Assembly: GCA_030679895.1 (NCBI GenBank)
Contig: JAUXSN010000007.1
Location: forward strand, 1 to 54,593
Direction: 5' to 3'
Source: Candidatus Moraniibacteriota bacterium
GTDB lineage: Bacteria > Patescibacteriota > Minisyncoccia > Moranbacterales > UBA11712
Length of the DNA stretch: 54,593 bases
Made by a program: the position numbers and the translations under genes. Below are positions 37,055 through 47,412 of this stretch, one piece after another. The first letter of the stretch is position 1, and every line of letters begins with the position of its first letter. The notes under the pieces are model-generated. The model was not told the DNA's origin and did not search any database. It saw only the letters and a list, made by a program, of their open reading frames with translations.

Positions 37055-38476
37055 ATGAAGAAATCCGAACTTTTTTTTGGAATGCTTCTGGTTCCGGTTG
37101 ATTTCGCGATGATCGCCACGGCCTCCATTTTGGCGTATTGGCTGCGATTCACTCCGAGCATCCTTGAACTCAAGCCGGTGTTATTCGACTTTCCATTTAA
37201 TGAATATTTGAAAGTGGCGCTGTCCACGGCGCCGCTTTTTGTGCTGATATTCGCTTTCGAAGGGCTATATTCCCTGAAAGCCACCCGGACTTTCTGGAGG
37301 GAATTTTTCAAAATTGTCTTTTCCGTAACAGTCGGAATTACCATAATCATTCTTATCATCTTCCTTCAAAGAGAATGGTTTTCTTCCCGTTTTGTGATTC
37401 TGACGGCTTGGCTGATGGCGGTCATACTCATAACTCTGGCGCGTTTTGCCATAAATTTCATTCAAAAACTTCTTCTCGTATACAAAGAAATTGGCGTCCA
37501 TCGGCTCGTTCTCATTGGCGGCGGCGCTTTTTGCGAGACTTCATCCCGGGAATTCAAAGATCATCCGGAACTGGGTTATAAAATAATCGCCCGGGAAAAC
37601 AAAATAGACATTGATTCGCTTCGCTTGATCCACAAAGAAAAGGGAATTGATGAAATCATGGTCTGCGATCCGGAGATAACAATGGCCCAGTTGCGCCAAG
37701 CCAGTGATTTTTGCCAAAGAAATCGCATCGAGTTTAAGTTTATTCCGGCCATACTCCAGTCCATAAGCACGAATTTTGAAATCAAGGTGCTTTTCGACGA
37801 ACCCATTATCGAAATAAAAAACACACCGCTCGACGGCTGGGGAAAAATCACCAAGAGAGCTTTTGACATTATGGGATCGGCCTTTGGCATTGTTATCACT
37901 TCTCCCTTGATGCTCGCCGCGGCCATCGCCATCAAGCTTGATTCCCGCGGACCGATCATATTCAAAAACGAACGGGTCGGCCACGAGGGCAATTTCAATT
38001 TGCTGAAATTCCGTTATATGAAGCTGGAGCTTTGCACAAGCGGCCAAAACCCTGATCTCGAAAAGGCGATCAACCTTGAAAATAATTTAATCAGCCGGCA
38101 AAGTGTCCGAAAAGGTCCCGTGTATAAGATAAAAAATGATCCCCGAAAAACCCGGGTGGGAAAAATTATCGAAGCTTTTTCAATTGACGAGCTTCCGCAA
38201 TTTTTCAATGTCATTAAAGGAGATATGAGCTTAGTCGGTCCCAGGCCGCACCAGCCCAGAGAAGTGGAAAAATATGAAATATGGCAAAAAAGAACTCTTT
38301 CCATTAAGCCCGGGATGACGGGCCTGGCCCAGATTTCCGGCCGATCGGACTTGAGTTTTTCCGACGAAGCCCGCCTGGATATATTTTATATCGAGAAATG
38401 GTCGCTGTGGCTTGATATTGAGATATTGTTCAAGACTTTTTTCGTTCTCCTAAGAAAAAGAAAAAATATTAATTAG
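37055..38476 (+). CDS. Polyprenyl-phosphate sugar phosphotransferase (bacterial sugar transferase)
   Basis: KRAFDIMGSAFGIVITSPLMLAAAIAIKLDSRGPIIFKNERVGHEG; SIDELPQFFNVIKGDMSLVGPRPHQPREVEKYE. Confidence 0.93.
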   Translation: MKKSELFFGMLLVPVDFAMIATASILAYWLRFTPSILELKPVLFDFPFNEYLKVALSTAPLFVLIFAFEGLYSLKATRTFWREFFKIVFSVTVGITIIILIIFLQREWFSSRFVILTAWLMAVILITLARFAINFIQKLLLVYKEIGVHRLVLIGGGAFCETSSREFKDHPELGYKIIARENKIDIDSLRLIHKEKGIDEIMVCDPEITMAQLRQASDFCQRNRIEFKFIPAILQSISTNFEIKVLFDEPIIEIKNTPLDGWGKITKRAFDIMGSAFGIVITSPLMLAAAIAIKLDSRGPIIFKNERVGHEGNFNLLKFRYMKLELCTSGQNPDLEKAINLENNLISRQSVRKGPVYKIKNDPRKTRVGKIIEAFSIDELPQFFNVIKGDMSLVGPRPHQPREVEKYEIWQKRTLSIKPGMTGLAQISGRSDLSFSDEARLDIFYIEKWSLWLDIEILFKTFFVLLRKRKNIN

Positions 38477-38484
38477 GCTTCCAG

Positions 38485-39078
38485 ATGCCCGATATAAGTT
38501 CTCAAGAATTTATACGCTTGCTCCCTTATTGGGGATATCCGTTGATGTTTTTGATGATGACTCTTGAGGGGCCAATCGTGACCATAATCGCGGCCTTTCT
38601 GGCTTCGATGGGTTATTTTAATATCTTCCTGGTTTTCGCCTTAAGCGTGACCGGGGATGTAGTCGGCGACATCATTCTATATTTCATCGGATATTTCGGG
38701 GGAGCAAGAATTCTCGCAAAAGCGGAAAAGTTTTTGAAAATTAGCGCAACTGTTGTTGAAAAATTGAAAGCTAAATTTCACCAAAACAGCGGAAGAATAA
38801 TTTTCTATGTCAAATCAACAACCGGTTTGGGATATATCACCTTTATTCTCGCAGGCACGCTGAAAATAAATTTTTCCAAATTTGTCAGGAGCTCCATATT
38901 CGGAGGGCTTGTCTGGAGTTCATTCCTGGTCGTTATGGGTTATTTCTTCGGCTACGCGGCGGAGCGTATCAGCCAGTACATCAAATATGCCGGTGTGATA
39001 ATTTTTGCCGGAGCAGTAGTATTTTTTATCGGACTTTCGCTATATAAAAAACGACAAGGGAAAGAAATATTGGAATAA
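38485..39078 (+). CDS. DedA-family membrane protein
   Basis: GPIVTIIAAFLASMGYFNIFLVFALSVTGDVVGDIILYFIGYFGGARIL. Confidence 0.85.
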   Translation: MPDISSQEFIRLLPYWGYPLMFLMMTLEGPIVTIIAAFLASMGYFNIFLVFALSVTGDVVGDIILYFIGYFGGARILAKAEKFLKISATVVEKLKAKFHQNSGRIIFYVKSTTGLGYITFILAGTLKINFSKFVRSSIFGGLVWSSFLVVMGYFFGYAAERISQYIKYAGVIIFAGAVVFFIGLSLYKKRQGKEILE

Positions 39079-39161
39079 TTTTTTTTCATTCATTTTATAT
39101 ACCAAGGCTGCCGAAGTCTTTTTTTATTGCCAAACTTATCAAAAAAAGCTAGAATTTATGC

Positions 39162-40262
39162 ATGAAAATCGCTTTAGTCCATGATTATCTAGTCCAGTAC
39201 GGCGGCGCCGAAAGAGTGCTCGAATGTTTCATGGAAATTTGGCCGTACGCGCCGATTTATACTTTGATTTACGACGAAGGGAAAACCCACGGAATTTTCA
39301 AGAAAAAAAGAATTTACACTTCCTTTCTTCAAAAATTCCCTTATTCACGCTCCAACCACCGCGTTTTTCCGGCTCTTATGCCGCCAGCCATTGAGCAATT
39401 CGATTTTTCAAAATACGACATCGTCCTTTCCGATTCCTCGAGTTTTGCCAAAGGAATCATCACTCCGCCGGAAACGCTCCATATTTGCTATTGCCACACT
39501 CCGATGAGATACGCTTGGGATGATTGCCAGAAATATATCCAGGAATTCGGTTTTCCGAAAATCGTCAAGAAATTTATTCCTTTCATAATGAATTATATCC
39601 GCCTTTGGGATCGGGTAAGCGCCGACCGGGTGGATGAATATATCGCTAATTCCAAATTCGTCGCCGGAAGAATTAAAAAATACTACCAAAAAAAATCGAT
39701 CGTCATCAATCCGCCTGTCGATATCCAAAAATTTTATCTCGACGAAAAAAAAGAAGGCTATTTTCTTATGGTTGGAAGATTGATGGCCTACAAGCGCTTT
39801 GACATAGTTATCGAGGCTTTTAACGCGCTCGGCTGGCCGCTAAAGATCATAGGCCGCGGACCTGACCTTAAGCGGCTTAAGAAGATGGCCAAGCCCAATA
39901 TCGAGTTCTCCGGACGATTGAGCGACGAAGATCTTGCCAGAACCTACGCCCGCGCCAAAGCCTTTATTTTTCCCCAGGAAGAAGATTTTGGAATCGTAGC
40001 GATGGAGGCGATGGCTTCAGGAAAACCGATAATCGCTTTTCGGGGAGGGGATATCGTGGAGCACGTGAGAGAAGGCGAGGAGGGGTTATTTTTCGACAAG
40101 CAAAATTCAAAAGATATAATCGAAGTTCTAAAAAAATTTGATTCTGGCAGTTTTGATCCCGTCCATATCCGCGAGCGTTCCCTCGGATTTGACAGGGAGA
40201 TATTTAAGGGTAGAATGAAAGACTACGCGGAGAATGCGTTAGCAAGACACAAGTCCAAATAA
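39162..40262 (+). CDS. GT4-family glycosyltransferase
   Basis: VHDYLVQYGGAERVLE; FLMVGRLMAYKRFDIVIEAF; FPQEEDFGIVAMEAMASGKPIIAFRGGDIVE. Confidence 0.93.
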   Translation: MKIALVHDYLVQYGGAERVLECFMEIWPYAPIYTLIYDEGKTHGIFKKKRIYTSFLQKFPYSRSNHRVFPALMPPAIEQFDFSKYDIVLSDSSSFAKGIITPPETLHICYCHTPMRYAWDDCQKYIQEFGFPKIVKKFIPFIMNYIRLWDRVSADRVDEYIANSKFVAGRIKKYYQKKSIVINPPVDIQKFYLDEKKEGYFLMVGRLMAYKRFDIVIEAFNALGWPLKIIGRGPDLKRLKKMAKPNIEFSGRLSDEDLARTYARAKAFIFPQEEDFGIVAMEAMASGKPIIAFRGGDIVEHVREGEEGLFFDKQNSKDIIEVLKKFDSGSFDPVHIRERSLGFDREIFKGRMKDYAENALARHKSK

Positions 40263-40283
40263 TTAATTCCCGCATATAAAATT

Positions 40284-40898
40284 ATGGAACTCAAGGAATA
40301 CTGCGAAATTCTCAAAAAAAATATTTCGGTCGTAATTTACGCGGCTGTCATCACGGTTATAGCGGTTTACGCCTGGTCAGTCAAACAATCGGAAACTTAT
40401 TCGACTTCTCTTCTCCTTAATATTGGCCGGATAGAAACCCAGTCAACGGCTGACTATCGCTTTGATCAGTTTTATCGAATTCAGGCTGACGACAAATTCT
40501 CTGATACCGTTTCGGAGTGGCTGAAGATGCCCGGCGTCGTCCAGGAAATATCCGGCAAAGCCGGCCTCAAATCCGATGGAAAATCTCTGCGCCAGTTAGC
40601 TAAGACTTTTAACGCCGATAAAATGTCTTCGCAAATAATCGAAGTTCGCTTTTCACCCGCGAGTCCGGAAGAGGCGGAAAAAATATCGGGCGCTATAGCC
40701 TCCGTCATTTCCGAAAAAACAAAAGCTCTCAACGCCGACGCGCGCGACCCGAACTGGTTCAAAGCGGATCCTTCAAATTTAATAACCGCCAAAAACGTAC
40801 AAGATTTGCGCATAAACTTATCTGTTGCCGCGCTGGTCGGTTTGGTATTTGGAATATTTTTTGCTTTCGTAAAACATTATATATCAGAGGAAAAATAA
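40284..40898 (+). CDS. Wzz/chain-length-determinant-like membrane protein
   Basis: Two terminal TM helices flanking a soluble segment; LKEYCEILKKNISVVIYAAVITVIAVYAWSVKQSETYSTSLLLNI. Confidence 0.65.
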   Translation: MELKEYCEILKKNISVVIYAAVITVIAVYAWSVKQSETYSTSLLLNIGRIETQSTADYRFDQFYRIQADDKFSDTVSEWLKMPGVVQEISGKAGLKSDGKSLRQLAKTFNADKMSSQIIEVRFSPASPEEAEKISGAIASVISEKTKALNADARDPNWFKADPSNLITAKNVQDLRINLSVAALVGLVFGIFFAFVKHYISEEK

Positions 40899-40899
40899 T

Positions 40900-40918
40900 C
40901 CTAAGATACCATCTTAGG
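40900..40918. repeat. Short palindrome at the Wzz-like gene 3' end
   Basis: CCTAAGAT-ACC-ATCTTAGG, 1 nt after the stop codon. Confidence 0.8.
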
Positions 40919-40928
40919 CAACCAATCA

Positions 40929-42092
40929 ATGCGGATCGGAATTGACGCAAGATGCCTTGAGGAGGAAAAAATATCCGGGGTCGGAGAGTACGCCCTGGAA
41001 CTTTTTAAAAATATTCTCGAAATAGACAGGGAAAATGAATACGTATTTTTTTCTAATTCATTCAAGGGGGGGAATAGCCATTCAGCCTTTCTTGAAAAAT
41101 ATCCGAATATCACGCAAAAGAATTTTCATTTTCCCAACAAACTTCTTAATTTATCCCTTTGGTTTTTCGGCTGGCCGCGGCTGGATAAGCTCATCGGAGG
41201 AGCGGACATTTTTTTCGCTCCTAATATCAATTTCATCGCGATCAGCCGCCGCTGCCGACTTGTTCTCACTTTTCACGATCTGTCTTTTGAAAGATATCCG
41301 GAATTATTTCCCCAAAAAGCAAGGCTTTGGCATTTTTTGATCAACCCCCGGAAAATGGTTCGAGAAGCCGGCAAATTAATCGCCGTTTCAGAGTCAACCG
41401 GGAACGATCTGGAAAGTATATATGGCGCCAGGACGAAAAATATTTCGGCCATTTCAAGCGGTTTAAGCGGAAAATACAGCATTATAGACAGAAATAATCC
41501 GGAACTGCTCGCTGTTCAAAAAAAATACAACCTCCCGTATAAGTTTATCCTGACGCTCGGAACAATAGAACCCCGAAAAAACGCGCTTTCTTTGATAATG
41601 GCATACGAAAATATGCGCGATAATTTCCCGGCGCTCAAAAAATATAAATTAGTTGTCGTCGGCTTCATATCAACTTTCAGCAAAAACGTCCGCGAACATA
41701 TCGAAAAATCTAAATACAAAAATGATATTTTGATAACAGGCTACGCGGACAGTAAAGATAAAGTTTATTTATATAACCTGGCTTCACTTTTCGTGTATCC
41801 TTCTTTTTTTGAGGGATTTGGTTTTCCGCCGCTTGAGGCTATGGCCTCCGGAACACCGGTTATCGCTTCTAACACATCTTCTCTTCCGGAAGTGGCTGGA
41901 AAATCAGCCGTCCTGATTGATCCTACCCGTCCCGACGAAATCGCAGAAGCTATGCGGGCTGTCTTATTGGACGAAAAGTTGTATAATTATTTGAGAGATG
42001 AGGGCCTGAAAAGAGCGCGCGTTTTTAGTTGGAAAAAATGCGCGCAAGATTTGTTGGCGCTTTTTCAATCAACCTTCAAGACTAAGTCTTGA
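40929..42092 (+). CDS. GT4-family glycosyltransferase
   Basis: [77 protein letters not shown]-like segment. Confidence 0.94.
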   Translation: MRIGIDARCLEEEKISGVGEYALELFKNILEIDRENEYVFFSNSFKGGNSHSAFLEKYPNITQKNFHFPNKLLNLSLWFFGWPRLDKLIGGADIFFAPNINFIAISRRCRLVLTFHDLSFERYPELFPQKARLWHFLINPRKMVREAGKLIAVSESTGNDLESIYGARTKNISAISSGLSGKYSIIDRNNPELLAVQKKYNLPYKFILTLGTIEPRKNALSLIMAYENMRDNFPALKKYKLVVVGFISTFSKNVREHIEKSKYKNDILITGYADSKDKVYLYNLASLFVYPSFFEGFGFPPLEAMASGTPVIASNTSSLPEVAGKSAVLIDPTRPDEIAEAMRAVLLDEKLYNYLRDEGLKRARVFSWKKCAQDLLALFQSTFKTKS

Positions 42093-42093
42093 A
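42075..42093. repeat. Short palindrome forming the last codons and stop of a GT4 gene
   Basis: TTCAAGACT-A-AGTCTTGAA; contains the TGA stop at 42090-42092. Confidence 0.85.
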
Positions 42094-42113
42094 AAAATAT
42101 TAATCCATAAATT

Positions 42114-43241
42114 ATGCGAATCGGCATCGACGCCCGTTTTTACGGATCTGTGGGAAAAGGACTCGGGCGATATACCCAGAAGCTGATAGAGAATCTGGAA
42201 AAAATTTCCACCCCGTATGGAAATCGGTATTTTATATTCCTTCGAAAGGAAAATTGGGAAGAGTACCAGCCCCAAAACAATAATTTTACCAAAGTTCTGG
42301 CCGACATTCCCTGGTATAGCGTCAGAGAACAGATAATATTCCCTCGGATATTAAAGAGGCTTAATCTTGACCTGGTCCATTTTCCTCATTTTAACGTTCC
42401 CTATTTTTACTCGGGAAAATTCGTAGTGACTATTCATGACCTTATCCTTTTTCATTTTCCGACTCGCCGGGCTTCAACTCTTTCTCCGCTATTTTACCGC
42501 CTGAAGCTGGCCGCCTATAAAATCGTCATTAAAAACGCCGTCAGGAACGCAAGGGCGATTCTGGCGGTATCCGAACACACCAGAAAAGACATTTTGAAGC
42601 ACTTTAAAACAAATCCCGATAAAGTTTTTGTTACCCATGAAGCTGTTGATCTTTTGCCCGCAATTCCGTCTGATCTGCCTCGCCAGGAAGTTCTCAAAAA
42701 ATATGGTATAATGAAACCGTATATCCTTTATGTGGGAAACGCCTATCCCCATAAGAATTTGGATGTGCTGGCTACGGCCTTTCGAGAGGTGATCAGGAAG
42801 CACCCCTTGTTGAGGTTGGTGCTGGTTGGAAAAGAAGATTATTTTTACCGGCGGCTCAAAAAATTCGTCGGGGACGGAAAAATTAAAAATATTATTTTTG
42901 CCGGTTTTGTGGGTGATAATTATCTGCCGATTGTTTATCAGGAAGCCCAAGCCTATATTTTCCCTTCTCTTTATGAAGGTTTCGGCCTGCCGCCCCTCGA
43001 AGCGATGCGCGAGGGCACGCCGGTAATAAGCTCCGAAAGTTCCTGCCTTCCTGATATCCTGGGAGAAGCCGCTTATTATTTCGATCCGAAAGCGGCCGGC
43101 GAAATCGCCGAAGCGATAGAAAAAGCGCTTATTGACAAGGAGTTGAGGGAAAAATTAATTTCAGCCGGCAGAAGGCAAATAAAAAAATATAACTGGGAAA
43201 AGATGGCCAGGGAAACACTGAAAGTTTATGAAACTGCGTAA
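42114..43241 (+). CDS. GT4-family glycosyltransferase
   Basis: RIGIDARFYGSVGKGLGRYTQKLIENL; LYVGNAYPHKNLDVLATAF; FPSLYEGFGLPPLEAMREGTPVISSESSCLPDILGEAA. Confidence 0.94.
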   Translation: MRIGIDARFYGSVGKGLGRYTQKLIENLEKISTPYGNRYFIFLRKENWEEYQPQNNNFTKVLADIPWYSVREQIIFPRILKRLNLDLVHFPHFNVPYFYSGKFVVTIHDLILFHFPTRRASTLSPLFYRLKLAAYKIVIKNAVRNARAILAVSEHTRKDILKHFKTNPDKVFVTHEAVDLLPAIPSDLPRQEVLKKYGIMKPYILYVGNAYPHKNLDVLATAFREVIRKHPLLRLVLVGKEDYFYRRLKKFVGDGKIKNIIFAGFVGDNYLPIVYQEAQAYIFPSLYEGFGLPPLEAMREGTPVISSESSCLPDILGEAAYYFDPKAAGEIAEAIEKALIDKELREKLISAGRRQIKKYNWEKMARETLKVYETA

Positions 43242-43248
43242 ATAAGAT

Positions 43249-45750
43249 ATGTCAAAACGAAAACAAATCCTAAAACAAATGTTTGACGTGCGGCCGACCC
43301 ATTCGGATGGCTCTTTGGATTTGGAAAAAATACAGCGACTGAAAAAAACTGTCTTTATTTCGGAAAAAATAGTTGCGCAGAAGCCGAAAACATACAAGAA
43401 ATTTTCCGATATAAAGCGGACAACCGAAATATTTTATGAAGAAATATTCGAAGAAGCGCCTGCCCGCGAAAATGACGCGGCAGAAGCCGATTTTGTCCGC
43501 CGACCCAACATAATCCAGCTTGGCCAAATGATGTCTGATGATTTGCTGTCAGTTTCAAAAGTCTCTTCTCCGCCAGTTTTCACTGATTATAAAAATGCTG
43601 CAACAATCGACTCCGACATTGAAAATTCCACGGACGATTTACTTAAAAAATTAAAAGCTGAAAAAAAGAAGATTCGGCACAAAAAAGAAAAGGAGGGATT
43701 GGAAAAATTTGATAAAAATACCGAGCTTAGTTTTTCAAAATTATTTTTTTCAAATTATTTAACAAAAGAAAAACTTAATTACGGATTTTGCTTTGTGTCC
43801 GTTCTGCTCATTTTTTCCCTATTGATTCCCGGCTTTTCTCTGCTGCGGAAGGGGCTGGATGCAAAATCAACTGTTATTGCCCAAAGCCAGGAAGCTCTCG
43901 GCCAATTTGCCCGGGCCAAGGAGAATATATCCAGCGGCCAACTCGATAAGGCGGCCGTTAATTTTGAAGAATCCTACGAATTATTAAATAGCGCCCACCA
44001 GGATATTTCTGAAATTGGCGGAAAATTCAGCGAGATTCTGCGATTTATTCCCGGAATATCCAAAGTGGCCAGCGCGAATTATCTTATGGCAGCCGGAGAA
44101 AACCTCGCCCTCTCCGGAAAATACCTCGCGACATCCGCCAAATCCATAAACCAGATTGAAAATCCGCTGAAAGAAAATAACATTTCAAACCAGCCGCCTT
44201 TGACGGATATTTTCATCGGCCTTCGCGACGGAATAGAAAGCGCCAATAAGGAACTATGCCTTGCTCAAGAAAGCTTAAGCAAGGTTGACCTTGACGATTT
44301 GCCCGAAGAAATAAAGCCTGAATTTATCGATCTTAAGAATAAATTGCCTATTGTCACCTCGAATCTCCAAAATTTTTTGGATTATTCCCGGATTTTTCTG
44401 GATGTATTGGGATATAACGGTCCCCGAAAATTTCTATTCTTATTCCAAAACAACCAGGAAATGCGGGCTACCGGCGGATTTATCGGAAGCTATGGCATTC
44501 TTGATATAACAAACGGCCGGATTAAAAACCTTTTCGTGGATGATATTTATAATCCTGACGGCCAGCTTCAGTCCCGGATCATCCCTCCCGAACCGATCCA
44601 AAAAATGAGCGCTGTCTGGACCATGCACGACGCGAATTGGTTTCCCGATTTTCCGGCTTCGGCGGAAAAAGTCGCTTCTTTTTATGAAAAAACCGGCGGT
44701 CCGACAGTGGACGGAATTATCTCGATAACCCCCAATCTGCTTCAAGATCTTCTCGAAATCACGGGACCTATTGAAATGCCGGAATACGACACAACCGTGG
44801 ACAAATCCAATTTTGTCGAAAAGACCCAAAATGAAGTAGAGGTCGAATATGATAAGGAGCTGAACAAACCCAAAAAATTCATTGCGGACCTCACTCCCAA
44901 AATTCTGGACAAGGTGTTCAGCTCAAGAGACTTGGGCCAGATGGTCAGAATACTTGAAGCGCTCAACAGCTCCCTCAAGGAAAAACACCTGCTCTTATAT
45001 TCAAAAAATTATAACATTCAAAAGCTTATCTCCGGACAAGGCTGGTCGGGGGAAATTCTTAACACCGGCAAAGACTATCTGTCCGTCATCAATACTAACA
45101 TTAACGGCTACAAAACCGACGGCGTGATTGATGAAACCATCAAGCATTCAAGTGAAATCCAGAAAGACGGAAGCATTATTGACACAATGAGCGTAACGCG
45201 CAAGCATAACGGAGGCAACAAAGAACAGGATTGGTGGAATAGAGTGAATTCCGATTATATGAGGGTCTACGTTCCCGAAGGCTCCAGTCTTCTTGAGGCC
45301 AGCGGCCAAACTCGGGAATTCGTTTCGCCGCCGCTTGATTATCGGTCTCTCGGATTTAAAAAAGACCCTCAACTGCAAGCCGAAGAAGATTCGACCGAAG
45401 TGGATGAAAAAACAGGCACCCGTATTTACACGGAAAACCACAAAACCGTTTTTGCCAACTGGACTTATGTCAGTCCCGGCGAGACAATGGTACTGGAATA
45501 TAAATACCGCTTGCCTTTCAAACTTAGCTTCGATGATCTTCACCACCCGGCTGATTCTTTCTCTGTCTTATACCAAAAACAATCCGGAAGCCAGGGGAGC
45601 AAGCTTATGGCCGAAGTCAAGATGCCGGAAAATTACAAAACTATCTGGCATTGGCCGGATGATGCCAAAAATAATTCGGGCAGCCTGAAGATGGAAACCA
45701 TTCTTAATAAGGATAAATTTATCGGTTTGACACTGGAAAAGAATCAATGA
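43249..45750 (+). CDS. DUF4012-domain membrane protein
   Basis: N-terminal cytoplasmic segment, one TM, then FLFLFQNNQEMRATGGFIGSYGILDITNGRIKNLFVDDIYNPDGQL. Confidence 0.85.
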   Translation: MSKRKQILKQMFDVRPTHSDGSLDLEKIQRLKKTVFISEKIVAQKPKTYKKFSDIKRTTEIFYEEIFEEAPARENDAAEADFVRRPNIIQLGQMMSDDLLSVSKVSSPPVFTDYKNAATIDSDIENSTDDLLKKLKAEKKKIRHKKEKEGLEKFDKNTELSFSKLFFSNYLTKEKLNYGFCFVSVLLIFSLLIPGFSLLRKGLDAKSTVIAQSQEALGQFARAKENISSGQLDKAAVNFEESYELLNSAHQDISEIGGKFSEILRFIPGISKVASANYLMAAGENLALSGKYLATSAKSINQIENPLKENNISNQPPLTDIFIGLRDGIESANKELCLAQESLSKVDLDDLPEEIKPEFIDLKNKLPIVTSNLQNFLDYSRIFLDVLGYNGPRKFLFLFQNNQEMRATGGFIGSYGILDITNGRIKNLFVDDIYNPDGQLQSRIIPPEPIQKMSAVWTMHDANWFPDFPASAEKVASFYEKTGGPTVDGIISITPNLLQDLLEITGPIEMPEYDTTVDKSNFVEKTQNEVEVEYDKELNKPKKFIADLTPKILDKVFSSRDLGQMVRILEALNSSLKEKHLLLYSKNYNIQKLISGQGWSGEILNTGKDYLSVINTNINGYKTDGVIDETIKHSSEIQKDGSIIDTMSVTRKHNGGNKEQDWWNRVNSDYMRVYVPEGSSLLEASGQTREFVSPPLDYRSLGFKKDPQLQAEEDSTEVDEKTGTRIYTENHKTVFANWTYVSPGETMVLEYKYRLPFKLSFDDLHHPADSFSVLYQKQSGSQGSKLMAEVKMPENYKTIWHWPDDAKNNSGSLKMETILNKDKFIGLTLEKNQ

Positions 45751-47381
45751 TCAAAAAATTAAGCGAAAAAATAATCAGTTTCAGGCCATCTTCGTCTATA
45801 TCCTCCGCCGCCCTTGTGATCTCCGTGGCGGGGATTTTGAGCCGGGTCTTGGGACTTTTGCGCGACCGTATTTTGGCCTCTCAATTCGGAGCGGGGGATA
45901 CGCTTGATGTTTATTACGCCGCTTTTCGAGTGCCTGATCTCTTGTATAATCTTCTTATTCTTGGAGCTTTGAGCGCCGCTTTCATTCCTGTTTTCACCGG
46001 ACTTATCGCCCGCGAAGAAAAAAAAGAAGCCTGGAAATTAGCCGACGGCCTTCTTAACGCGGCTCTTTTGGCCTTAATGCTTATCAGCGGCTTGATGGTG
46101 ATATTCACTCCGTGGATCATGAAAATTGTCACTCCCGGTTTTTCAGGAGAAAAGATGGCCCAAGTTGTCACCCTGACGCGCATAATGTTTTTGAGCCCCA
46201 TTTTTCTCGGCATAAGCGGTATTTTCGGCGGCATCCTGAATTCATTCAAAAGATTTTTGATTTATTCGCTGGCTCCGATAATGTACAACCTGGGAATCAT
46301 TATCGGAGCCGTTTTTTTCGTGCCCCGTCTAGGAATCATCGGTTTGGCCTGGGGAGTAGTCATGGGGGCCTTGTTGCATATGCTGATTCAATATCCGGCC
46401 GTCAAGATCAGCGGTTTTCGATATCGTTTCATCCTTGATTTCAAAAATCATCATCTTCAAAAAGTCCTTAAACTAATGGTTCCAAGGACTTTGGGACTGG
46501 CCGTAACCCAAGTGAATTTGCTGGTTGTAACCGTGATCGCTTCGACTCTCGCCGCGGGGAGCCTCTCTATTTTCAATTTTGCCAATAATCTGCAAAGCTT
46601 TCCCTTGGGAATTTTTGCCATTCCTTTTGCCTTGGCCGTATTTCCGACTCTCTCTCATTTTTCCGCCAAAGACGACCGGGAAAATTTTATCGCCAGCTTC
46701 TCCCAAACTTTTCGCCAAATTCTCTTTTTCGTCATTCCGGCGAGCGTTCTGATTCTTGTTCTCCGGGCTCAAATCGTGCGAGTGGTTCTGGGATCCGGAA
46801 AATTCGATTGGGAAGACACTATTCTCACCTTCCAGTCTTTGGGAATTTTTGCCGTGAGTCTTTTCGCCCAAAGCCTCGTCCCGCTTTTGGCCCGCTCTTT
46901 TTATGCCCTTCATAACACAAAGATCCCGTTTTATACGGGACTCGTAAGCGAGGCGGTCAATCTTGTTTCCGCTATTGTCTTATCCCGATTTTTCGGAATA
47001 TTGGGACTTGTCTGGGCCTTTTCTCTCGCAAGCGCCGTCAATATGTTTCTTCTTTTGCTTGTCCTGCGGGTGAAACTGAAAAGCCTTGATGATAGTAAAA
47101 TAATTTCAACAACCCTTCGAATATCCATTTCCGCTCTCGCGGCCGGCTTCACGGCTCAAATGACAAAATACGTGATCCAGCCCTATATTAATCTGGACAC
47201 TTTTATGGGCGTTTTCTCGCAATTGGCCTTTTGCGGACTGTCCGGAATTTCAATTTATCTTCTTTTCACCCGTCTCTTCAAATTGGAAGAATTTTATTCG
47301 ATCAAGAATCTTTTTTCATCCAAACTATTCCGCTTCCGGCAAACCATCCCGGAAGACCCAACGGAAGCGAGTGGGATTTAG
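45747..47381 (+). CDS. murJ: MurJ/MviN-family lipid II flippase
   Basis: ISVAGILSRVLGLLRDRILASQFGAGDTLDVYYAAFRVPDLLYNLLILGALSAAFIPVF. Confidence 0.93.
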   Translation: MIKKLSEKIISFRPSSSISSAALVISVAGILSRVLGLLRDRILASQFGAGDTLDVYYAAFRVPDLLYNLLILGALSAAFIPVFTGLIAREEKKEAWKLADGLLNAALLALMLISGLMVIFTPWIMKIVTPGFSGEKMAQVVTLTRIMFLSPIFLGISGIFGGILNSFKRFLIYSLAPIMYNLGIIIGAVFFVPRLGIIGLAWGVVMGALLHMLIQYPAVKISGFRYRFILDFKNHHLQKVLKLMVPRTLGLAVTQVNLLVVTVIASTLAAGSLSIFNFANNLQSFPLGIFAIPFALAVFPTLSHFSAKDDRENFIASFSQTFRQILFFVIPASVLILVLRAQIVRVVLGSGKFDWEDTILTFQSLGIFAVSLFAQSLVPLLARSFYALHNTKIPFYTGLVSEAVNLVSAIVLSRFFGILGLVWAFSLASAVNMFLLLLVLRVKLKSLDDSKIISTTLRISISALAAGFTAQMTKYVIQPYINLDTFMGVFSQLAFCGLSGISIYLLFTRLFKLEEFYSIKNLFSSKLFRFRQTIPEDPTEASGI

Positions 47382-47384
47382 AAC

Positions 47385-47406
47385 ACTCCAACATTCAATG
47401 TTAGGT
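47385..47406. repeat. Degenerate copy of the glyA-3' palindrome at the murJ 3' end
   Basis: ACTCCAACATT-C-AATGTTAGGT. Confidence 0.8.
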
Positions 47407-47412
47407 AAAAAA

